Below, one piece after another: positions 1 through 5,267 of a stretch of 8,781 nucleotides of DNA. The position numbers and the translations under genes were made by a program. The stretch spans positions 1 through 8,781 of the forward strand of contig JANQOH010000116.1 in NCBI GenBank assembly GCA_028289725.1. Direction: 5' to 3'. The notes below the pieces were generated by a model. That model was given only the letters and a program-made list of their open reading frames with translations. It did no database searches and was not told the origin of the DNA. This DNA is from Alphaproteobacteria bacterium. GTDB taxonomy: Bacteria > Pseudomonadota > Alphaproteobacteria > UBA7887. How positions within the stretch are numbered: the stretch's first letter is position 1; each line of letters opens with the position of its first letter.

Positions 1-450
1 CTCGCGGACCTGCCTGGTGCGTCGTCGACCGAATTTGGTCAATGCCAAGATCCGGTGGTTGGATTGATGAGCGAGTGGGTGCGCGACGGCAATATTGAGC
101 GCCGGCGCGTCGGCGATAATCTTGGCGGCACGATGCGTCTTGGCGCCTACGACGCGGTCTTGGCCGAGGGCACCAATATCAGCCGCATTTACGGGTCGAC
201 GACGGTTTCCGAGCGACATCGCCACCGTTACGAAGTGAACGTCAATTATCGGGAGCGGTTGGAGAATGCGGGGTTGGTGTTCTCCGGCATGTCGCCTGAC
301 GGCACATTGCCCGAGACGGTCGAGCTCAAGGAACATCCGTGGTTCCTCGGCGTCCAGTTCCACCCCGAGCTTAAGTCCAAACCGTTCGAGCCCCACCCGC
401 TGTTCGCCTCGTTTATCGAGGCGGCTGTTGAACACTCACGTCTGGTGTAG
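1..450 (+). CDS. pyrG: CTP synthase, C-terminal part (partial, 5' end outside window)
   Basis: CTP synthase converts UTP to CTP using ATP and glutamine-derived ammonia, the last step of de novo pyrimidine nucleotide synthesis in the cytoplasm. The window holds only the last 149 codons, open from base 1 to the TAG at 448-450. This is the second half of the class I glutamine amidotransferase domain. Visible family signatures are STEF near visible residue 9, LGGTMRLGA near 41, the ERHRHRYEVN block near 72 that belongs to the glutaminase pocket, and FHPE, whose His121 and Glu123 (visible numbering) match the second and third members of the Cys-His-Glu triad. The triad Cys and the N-terminal synthetase domain lie upstream of the window. 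The reading frame is intact to a normal C-terminus. The stop is 6 bases before kdsA, which suggests co-transcription. Confidence 0.96.
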   Translation, partial: LADLPGASSTEFGQCQDPVVGLMSEWVRDGNIERRRVGDNLGGTMRLGAYDAVLAEGTNISRIYGSTTVSERHRHRYEVNVNYRERLENAGLVFSGMSPDGTLPETVELKEHPWFLGVQFHPELKSKPFEPHPLFASFIEAAVEHSRLV

Positions 451-456
451 GCGCCA

Positions 457-1308
457 ATGACTGAGCCGCGTCATGTGGCGGTCGGTTCGTTGACCGTTGG
501 CAATGACTTGCCGATCACTCTCATCGCCGGTCCCTGCCAGTTGGAGAGCCGCGAGCACGCGCACGAAATGTGTGGGACGTTGGTCGAGATCACGTCCGAA
601 TTGGGCGTGGGCTTGATCTACAAGACCTCGTTCGACAAGGCGAACCGTACAAGCCTGAATAGCGCGCGTGGTCTTGGTCTGGAGGCAAGCCTGCCGATTT
701 TTCGCGAGCTGCGGGACACGCATGGGTGCCCGGTTTTGACCGATGTGCACACGGAAGACCAATGCGGGTTGGTCGCCGATGCCGTTGACGTGCTTCAAAT
801 CCCGGCATTTCTTTGCCGACAAACGGATCTGCTTGTCGCGGCCGCGCAAACAGGCTGCGTGGTTAATGTCAAGAAAGGGCAGTTCTTGGCGCCCTGGGAC
901 ATGAAGAACGTGGTCGGAAAAGTGTCCGCCGCTGGCAACGACAATGTGCTGGTCACGGAGCGCGGCGCCAGTTTTGGCTATAACACTTTGGTCTCCGATA
1001 TGCGCGCGTTGCCGGTGCTTGCCGACACCGGTTACCCGGTGGTTTTCGATGCGACGCATTCGGTTCAGCAGCCCGGCGGATTGGGCGGCACGAGCGGCGG
1101 TCAACGCGAATACGTACCAGTGCTGGCACGCGCCGCCGTGGCGGTGGGCGTTGCCGCGGTCTTTATGGAAACCCATCAAGATCCGGACAATGCGCCTAGC
1201 GACGGCCCGAATATGGTGCCGTTGCGTCACATGAAAGGGCTGCTCGAAACGTTGATGACGCTTGATCAGGTCGCCAAACAGCGGCCAGTTGAGCCGATAA
1301 CTCCATAA
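457..1308 (+). CDS. kdsA: 3-deoxy-8-phosphooctulonate synthase (Kdo-8-P synthase), metal-dependent type
   Basis: Condenses phosphoenolpyruvate with D-arabinose 5-phosphate to make Kdo 8-phosphate, the committed step toward the Kdo sugar of LPS inner core; cytoplasmic. The product is 283 aa, a normal full length. Signatures are IAGPCQLES (23-31), KTSFDKANR (56-64), LTDVH (94-98), VNVKKGQF (136-143), RGASFGYN (169-176), FDATHSVQ (197-204) and a C-terminal METH...SDG. Cys27, His201, Glu238 and Asp249 match, at a constant offset of 16, the metal ligands of the Aquifex aeolicus enzyme as I recall them (Cys11, His185, Glu222, Asp233). The E. coli-type metal-free enzyme has Asn in place of that Cys, so this is the metal-dependent class. 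The ATG at 457 is the first start after the pyrG stop and gives the expected N-terminus; only a weak AGG lies upstream, so translational coupling to pyrG is likely (inference). Confidence 0.97.
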   Translation: MTEPRHVAVGSLTVGNDLPITLIAGPCQLESREHAHEMCGTLVEITSELGVGLIYKTSFDKANRTSLNSARGLGLEASLPIFRELRDTHGCPVLTDVHTEDQCGLVADAVDVLQIPAFLCRQTDLLVAAAQTGCVVNVKKGQFLAPWDMKNVVGKVSAAGNDNVLVTERGASFGYNTLVSDMRALPVLADTGYPVVFDATHSVQQPGGLGGTSGGQREYVPVLARAAVAVGVAAVFMETHQDPDNAPSDGPNMVPLRHMKGLLETLMTLDQVAKQRPVEPITP

Positions 1309-1327
1309 TCACGAGGCGTCGCTCCGA

Positions 1328-2608
1328 ATGACAGCCATTCTCGATATCCGTGCGTGCGAAATATTGGACAGCCGTGGCAACCCGACCGTCGAAGTCGAGG
1401 TTGAATTGGAAAACGGGATTGTTGGGCGGGCTGCCGTACCGTCAGGCGCGTCAACCGGTAAGCATGAAGCGGTGGAACTGCGTGACGGCGATAGCAGACG
1501 CTACCGGGGCAAGGGTGTCCTGGGCGCGGTCGACGGGGTCAATGGCGAGCTGTTCGATGCGCTGTCAGGTCGCGATGCGCGCGAACAAGTCGCGCTCGAT
1601 CGTCTCATGATCGAACTCGACGGCACCGACAATAAAGGGCGTCTCGGCGCCAATGCCATTCTCGGTGTCAGTTTGGCGCTCGCCAAAGCATCGGCGGCCA
1701 GCGCGAATGTACCGTTGCATGCCTATGTCGGCGGCAGCTTTGCACATTTGTTGCCGACGCCGATGATGAACATCATCAACGGCGGCGCGCACGCCGACAA
1801 TTCTTTGGACTTGCAGGAGTTCATGATCGTGCCGGTCGGCGCACCGACATTGGCGGAATCCGTTCGCTGGGGCGCCGAGGTCTTTCACGCGCTAAAGGAC
1901 CTGTTAGGAAAGGCCGGCCACAATACGGCGGTGGGCGATGAGGGCGGCTTCGCGCCGAACCTGGGCAGCAACGCCGAAGCCTTGGATTTTATTCTGAAAG
2001 CGATTGAAACGGCTGGGTACAAACCGGGTGGCGATATCGCACTCGCGCTCGATGCGGCGGCAAGTGAGTTCTATCGGGATGGAACCTACGAATTGGCGGG
2101 CGAGGGGCGCAGTCTGAGCGCGGGTGACATGGTGCGCTACTACGAGGATTTGATAGGGAGCTATCCGATCCTATCGATTGAAGACGGCCTCTACGAAGAC
2201 GATTGGGACGGATGGGTCGCGCTGACCGCGGAAATTGGCGACCGCGTGCAATTGGTTGGCGACGATTTGTTCGTCACGAATCCAAGCCGTTTGCGTGATG
2301 GTATCGCCAAAGGCGCGGCGAACGCCATATTGGTAAAGGTGAACCAAATTGGCACCCTGACCGAAACTCTCGAAGCGGTCGAGACCGCGCACAAGGCGGG
2401 ATATCGCGCGGTGATGTCGCATCGATCCGGCGAAACCGAAGATGTCACGATCGCCGATCTGGCCGTGGCCACCAATTGCGGGCAAATCAAAACCGGGTCG
2501 CTTTCCCGGTCCGATCGGTTGGCGAAATACAATCAATTGATACGCATTGAAAACGGTTTGGGTCCCGCGGCGCGCTATGCCGGCGCGTCCGCTTTCGCCG
2601 GGCCCTAG
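1328..2608 (+). CDS. eno: Enolase (phosphopyruvate hydratase)
   Basis: Interconverts 2-phosphoglycerate and phosphoenolpyruvate in glycolysis and gluconeogenesis; cytoplasmic, Mg2+-dependent. The product is 426 aa, typical for bacterial enolase. The N-terminal capping domain carries DSRGNPTVEVEV (14-25) and the SGAST loop (39-43). The barrel carries GDEGGFAPN (203-211) with the proton donor Glu205, then Asp242, Glu285 and Asp312 as Mg2+ ligands, Lys337 (LVKVNQIGT) as the catalytic base, His365-Arg366-Ser367 in MSHRSGET, and Lys388 in KTGSLSRSDR. Every catalytic and metal-binding residue I looked for is present. An ACGAGG element at 1311-1316 lies 11 bases before the ATG and serves as ribosome-binding site. 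The gene is 19 bases after kdsA and 28 before the ftsB-like gene. It supplies PEP, the substrate of the KdsA encoded just upstream. Confidence 0.98.
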   Translation: MTAILDIRACEILDSRGNPTVEVEVELENGIVGRAAVPSGASTGKHEAVELRDGDSRRYRGKGVLGAVDGVNGELFDALSGRDAREQVALDRLMIELDGTDNKGRLGANAILGVSLALAKASAASANVPLHAYVGGSFAHLLPTPMMNIINGGAHADNSLDLQEFMIVPVGAPTLAESVRWGAEVFHALKDLLGKAGHNTAVGDEGGFAPNLGSNAEALDFILKAIETAGYKPGGDIALALDAAASEFYRDGTYELAGEGRSLSAGDMVRYYEDLIGSYPILSIEDGLYEDDWDGWVALTAEIGDRVQLVGDDLFVTNPSRLRDGIAKGAANAILVKVNQIGTLTETLEAVETAHKAGYRAVMSHRSGETEDVTIADLAVATNCGQIKTGSLSRSDRLAKYNQLIRIENGLGPAARYAGASAFAGP

Positions 2609-2636
2609 CCGGCCTTGGATCGGATTCACGGCGGGA

Positions 2637-2960
2637 ATGTCGAGAAAATACGAAACCGGTTGGCGCGGAAAAATTGCAATAGTGCCAGCGCTTTACCTCG
2701 GTTTTGCGTGTTATCTTGGATACCATACCGTTGAAGGGGATCGCGGCCTTGTCGCTTGGCTCAGTCTGACGGAACAAATCGAGACGCTGGAGCATGAAAT
2801 CGCGGCCGAAAGCGCCGAAAGGCGGAAGTTGGAGCGCCGTGTCAGCCATTTGCGGCGTGAAAGTCTCGATGTCGACCTATTGGAAGAACGGGCGCGAGTG
2901 ATCCTCAACCTGGGCCATCCGAATGATCGGATTATCTTAGATTCCGCGATCGGCGACTAA
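2637..2960 (+). CDS. ftsB: FtsB/DivIC-family cell division protein (septum formation initiator)
   Basis: Small bitopic membrane protein of the divisome, expected to pair with FtsL and bridge to FtsQ at the septum. The product is 107 aa: a short basic cytoplasmic N-terminus (1-12), one transmembrane segment at about 13-31 (IAIVPALYLGFACYLGY), a Leu/Glu-rich coiled coil at about 40-75, and the family's C-terminal block at 77-101, with LLEERARVIL at 81-90 followed by LGHPNDRIIL. These fit the DivIC/FtsB family in length and layout. The frame stays open upstream to 2547 inside eno, but that longer start would add 30 non-conserved residues overlapping eno. The ATG at 2637 leaves the right short N-terminus, although its ribosome-binding site is weak. 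Placement directly after eno is common in Alphaproteobacteria. Family assignment is firm; the symbol is by analogy, since overall sequence similarity in this family is low. Confidence 0.85.
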   Translation: MSRKYETGWRGKIAIVPALYLGFACYLGYHTVEGDRGLVAWLSLTEQIETLEHEIAAESAERRKLERRVSHLRRESLDVDLLEERARVILNLGHPNDRIILDSAIGD

Positions 2961-2973
2961 TCGCCGGTTTTAT
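2948..2973 (+). terminator. Possible Rho-independent terminator at the ftsB stop codon
   Basis: CGGCGA (2951-2956) and TCGCCG (2961-2966) form a perfect 6-bp GC-rich stem around the loop CTAA, whose TAA is the ftsB stop codon. The stem can be extended by U-G, A-U and G-U pairs to 2948-2969. TTTTAT follows at 2968-2973. The short stem and four-base U tract make it a modest terminator, but it lies where a boundary between the eno block and the pdh block would be expected. Confidence 0.45.
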
Positions 2974-3006
2974 CACTCTAATTTGATCCTTTCGCTCCCC
3001 CCGCGC

Positions 3007-3035
3007 TTGCCGGGCAATTTGGGAGCCAGTATTGT
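3007..3035 (+). promoter_or_regulatory. Candidate sigma70-type promoter and small palindrome upstream of pdhA
   Basis: Within the 125-base gap between ftsB and pdhA, TTGCCG (3007-3012, 4 of 6 matches to TTGACA) and TATTGT (3030-3035, 4 of 6 to TATAAT) are separated by exactly 17 bases. The -35 box overlaps an 11-bp palindrome, TTGCC-G-GGCAA (3007-3017), which could be an operator. Start of transcription would be near 3042, leaving a leader of about 44 bases that contains a weak hairpin, GGTGCG/CGCACC (3040-3060). A competing -10-like TCTAAT at 2977-2982 has no matching -35. Weak consensus; inference. Confidence 0.3.
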
Positions 3036-3085
3036 CGCCGGTGCGTTCCGGTAGCGCACCAACTGGTCGAAAGTTGGGAGACTGA

Positions 3086-4111
3086 ATGGCCAATACCAAG
3101 AGCAAACCGAAACTTGCGACCGCGCCCGCTGAAGCCACGGCAAGCGCGGAAGAGCTGCACAAATATTATCGCGAGATGCTGTTGGTTCGCCGCTTTGAAG
3201 AGAAGGCCGGCCAGATGTATGGCATGGGCCTGATCGGCGGGTTCTGTCATCTGTATATTGGTCAGGAAGCCGTTGTCATCGGCGTCGAACAGGCGATCAA
3301 CAACGAAGACCCCGTCATTACGAGTTATCGGTGCCACGCGCATGCCATCGCGCGCGGCGTTGATCCGCGCAAGGTATTTGCCGAGCTGACTGGCCGCGGC
3401 GCCGGCATATCAAAGGGCAAGGGCGGATCGATGCATATGTTCTCGCCCGAACACGGTTTCTGGGGTGGGCACGGCATCGTCGGCGCACAGGTCCCGCTCG
3501 GGACGGGTATTGCCTTTGCTTTGAAATACCGGGAATCGGACCGGGCTTGCATGACCTATTTTGGCGACGGCGCGGCGAACCAAGGCCAGGTGCACGAGGC
3601 CTACAACATGGCTGCGCTTTGGAAGCTGCCGGTCGTCTACATTATCGAAAACAACCAATACGCCATGGGCACAGCGGTGAAACGTGCGTCCGCCGAGATC
3701 GATTTTTTCAAGCATGGCGAAGGGTTTGGAATTCCCGGTATCCAATGCGACGGCATGGACGTATTGGCCACGCGGGATGCCGCGCGCGAAGCGGTTTCCT
3801 TTGTTCGGGCCGGCAATGGTCCGATCTTGATCGAAATGAAGACTTACCGGTATCGCGGTCATTCCATGTCCGATCCGGCCAAATACCGGACCAAGGAAGA
3901 AGTCCAGGAAGTGCGCCGCAGTCAAGATCCGATCGAGCAAGTTAAAGGCCGCCTGATCGACGGTGGTCACGCCGACGAGGCGGCCTTGAAGGATGTTGAC
4001 CGTGAGGTGAGGGCGGCCATCAATGAGGCCGCCGAGTTCGCGCAGAATGCGCCCGAGCCGGACGTCGCGGAACTTTTCACGGACATTTTGGCCGACGCCG
4101 AGGACGCCTGA
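3086..4111 (+). CDS. pdhA: Pyruvate dehydrogenase E1 component, alpha subunit
   Basis: With PdhB forms the thiamine-diphosphate E1 heterotetramer that decarboxylates pyruvate and reductively acetylates the lipoyl arm of E2. The product is 341 aa, close to the usual 320-350. A Lys/Ala-rich tail (1-22) precedes the E1 domain. The ThDP/Mg2+ motif starts at GDG (150-152) and ends at the NN pair (179-180). SKGKGGSMHM (109-118) and GGHGIVGAQ (127-135) are strongly conserved. The loop YRYRGHSMSDP (264-274) matches the regulated serine loop of mitochondrial E1-alpha. In the substrate-side motif usually written YR-x-H-G-H, this protein reads Tyr81-Arg-Cys-His-Ala-His86, an Ala where Gly is usual. A good GGGAG Shine-Dalgarno (3076-3080) lies 5 bases before the ATG. 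The pairing with pdhB and the PDH E2 downstream argue for pyruvate rather than branched-chain keto acids or acetoin as substrate. Confidence 0.96.
   Translation: MANTKSKPKLATAPAEATASAEELHKYYREMLLVRRFEEKAGQMYGMGLIGGFCHLYIGQEAVVIGVEQAINNEDPVITSYRCHAHAIARGVDPRKVFAELTGRGAGISKGKGGSMHMFSPEHGFWGGHGIVGAQVPLGTGIAFALKYRESDRACMTYFGDGAANQGQVHEAYNMAALWKLPVVYIIENNQYAMGTAVKRASAEIDFFKHGEGFGIPGIQCDGMDVLATRDAAREAVSFVRAGNGPILIEMKTYRYRGHSMSDPAKYRTKEEVQEVRRSQDPIEQVKGRLIDGGHADEAALKDVDREVRAAINEAAEFAQNAPEPDVAELFTDILADAEDA
4100..4104 (+). promoter_or_regulatory. Ribosome-binding site of pdhB inside the 3' end of pdhA
   Basis: GAGGA at 4100-4104 lies 8 bases before the ATG at 4113. It fixes that ATG as the pdhB start, rather than the upstream in-frame ATG at 4023 inside pdhA, and implies coupled translation of the two E1 subunits. 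Confidence 0.65.
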
Positions 4112-4112
4112 C

Positions 4113-5090
4113 ATGGCCACGATCACCGTGCGCGAAGCGCTGCGCGACGCGATGGCTGAAGAGATGCGCCGCGACGACTCAGTCTTTTTGATGGGCGAGG
4201 AAGTCGCTGAGTATGAGGGCGCCTACAAAGTGAGCCAGGGCCTGTTGGCCGAGTTCGGACCCAAGCGCGTTGTCGACACGCCGATTACCGAAGCAGGATT
4301 TGCCGGCGTTGGGGTCGGTGCGGGTTTCATGGGACTTCGCCCGATCGTCGAGTTCATGACCTTCAACTTTGCCATGCAGGCAATCGACCAGATCATCAAT
4401 TCCGCGGCCAAAACGCGTTACATGTCGGGCGGGACCGTGGGATGCCCCATCGTGTTTCGTGGTCCAAACGGCGCCGCGTCGCGCGTCGCGGCACAGCATA
4501 GCCAAGACTACTCCTCTTGGTACGCGCATGTGCCGGGGCTGATCGTGGTGGCGCCGCACACGGCTGCGGACGCCAAAGGGTTGCTCAAATCGGCGATCCG
4601 AAGTCCGAATCCGGTGATGTTTCTCGAGAACGAGATTCTCTACGGCCGCAGCTTCGACGTCCCCGACGATGATTACGTCATCCCGCTCGGCGTGGCTAAC
4701 ACGGTACGGCCCGGCGAGGATGTCACCGTCGTGAGCTTTTCGCGCGGAATCGAATATTCCCTGGAGGCGGCCGAACAGTTGGCCTCTGACGACATCTCCG
4801 CCGAAGTGATCGACCTTCGAACATTGCGCCCGCTCGATATCGACGCGATCGTCGAGTCGGTCAGCCGCACGAACCGATTGGTGACGGTTGAAGAGGGCTG
4901 GCCCACTGCGGGGATCGGCAGTGAAGTCGCCGCGCAAGTCATGGACCGCGCGTTCGACTCTCTCGATGCGCCGGTGAAACGGGTGTCGGGCGCGGACGTA
5001 CCCATGCCCTACGCCGCGAACCTCGAAAAGCTCACATTGCCGCGCGTCGAAACCATCGTCGAAGCGGTCAAAGCCGTCTGCTACCGCTAG
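4113..5090 (+). CDS. pdhB: Pyruvate dehydrogenase E1 component, beta subunit (no lipoyl domain)
   Basis: Partner of PdhA in the E1 heterotetramer; contributes the pyrimidine side of the ThDP site and the C-terminal transketolase domain. The product is 325 aa. It starts directly with the pyrimidine-binding domain: GEEVAEYEGAYKVS (28-41), DTPITEAGFAG (55-65) with Glu60 in the cofactor pocket, EFMTFNFAMQAIDQ (80-93), and FRGPNGA...AAQHSQD (105-122) with His119. The C-terminal domain carries VIDLRTLRPLD (212-222), VTVEEGW (238-244) and GADVPMPYA (303-311). The sequence closely resembles mitochondrial E1-beta. Several characterised alphaproteobacterial PdhB proteins (Sinorhizobium meliloti, Zymomonas mobilis) carry an extra N-terminal lipoyl domain; none is present here, and the bases upstream are pdhA. 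One base separates the pdhA TGA from this ATG. The frame is open further upstream only as out-of-frame pdhA sequence. Confidence 0.96.
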   Translation: MATITVREALRDAMAEEMRRDDSVFLMGEEVAEYEGAYKVSQGLLAEFGPKRVVDTPITEAGFAGVGVGAGFMGLRPIVEFMTFNFAMQAIDQIINSAAKTRYMSGGTVGCPIVFRGPNGAASRVAAQHSQDYSSWYAHVPGLIVVAPHTAADAKGLLKSAIRSPNPVMFLENEILYGRSFDVPDDDYVIPLGVANTVRPGEDVTVVSFSRGIEYSLEAAEQLASDDISAEVIDLRTLRPLDIDAIVESVSRTNRLVTVEEGWPTAGIGSEVAAQVMDRAFDSLDAPVKRVSGADVPMPYAANLEKLTLPRVETIVEAVKAVCYR

Positions 5091-5097
5091 TCAATTA

Positions 5098-5162
5098 CGC
5101 GACACTTTTTGTGGTTTTTGCCGGATGCGGCCGCGCAGATATTGCGCGGCTAGGGTGTCGTG
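5098..5162. repeat. Nested inverted repeats between pdhB and pdhC
   Basis: GCCGCGCA (5130-5137) and TGCGCGGC (5143-5150) form a perfect 8-bp inverted repeat around GATAT. An outer pair, CGCGACAC (5098-5105) with GTGTCGTG (5155-5162), gives 8 more pairs including one G-U. The left arm between them holds two T5 runs (5106-5110, 5115-5119). No T tract follows the hairpin on either strand, so it is not a standard intrinsic terminator. It may be a 3' stabilising or processing structure on pdhAB mRNA, or an operator upstream of the pdhC promoter. Confidence 0.6.
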
Positions 5163-5196
5163 ACGCGCAAATCGCAATCGCGCATGGCGATGGGAG

Positions 5197-5205
5197 TGCT
5201 ATAGT
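5197..5205 (+). promoter_or_regulatory. Extended -10 promoter for pdhC-lpd-lipA
   Basis: TGC-TATAGT (5197-5205) is an extended -10 element: TG, one base, then 5 of 6 matches to TATAAT. No convincing -35 lies 16-18 bases upstream, which is tolerable for extended -10 promoters. Transcription would begin near 5212, leaving a leader of about 56 bases before the pdhC ATG. This would let E2, E3 and LipA be expressed apart from E1. Confidence 0.5.
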
Positions 5206-5255
5206 CCGGGCCGAACGGGCGCATATTTCGCGACCGAGCAGCGGACGAACTCCAC

Positions 5256-5260
5256 AGGGA
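5256..5260 (+). promoter_or_regulatory. Ribosome-binding site of pdhC
   Basis: AGGGA lies 7 bases before the ATG at 5268. It also decides the start: an earlier ATG at 5261 touches the Shine-Dalgarno directly, is out of frame with the lipoyl domain, and so should not be used. Confidence 0.65.
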
Positions 5261-5267
5261 ATGCGGA

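Noticed and set aside
436..1230. 264-codon open frame on the - strand opposite kdsA
   Set aside because: Codon-aligned shadow of kdsA with no family resemblance, while the sense frame has every KdsA motif.
2597..2613. Small hairpin GCCGG/CCGGC around the eno stop codon
   Set aside because: Only 5 bp, no T tract after it, and ftsB follows 28 bases later; likely chance in GC-rich sequence.
2547..2636. Upstream in-frame extension of the ftsB-like gene into eno
   Set aside because: The added 30 residues overlap conserved eno C-terminal coding sequence, are Pro/Arg-rich, and would displace the membrane segment from the usual short N-terminus.
4023..4112. Upstream in-frame extension of pdhB into pdhA
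   Set aside because: This is out-of-frame pdhA sequence (Arg/Ser/Pro-rich). GAGGA at 4100-4104 points to the ATG at 4113, where E1-beta similarity begins.
5063..5119. Possible terminator after pdhB: AGCGGT/ACCGCT pair followed by T5 runs
   Set aside because: The stem is 6 bp with a 14-base loop, and the first T run starts 17 bases after it, too far for intrinsic termination.
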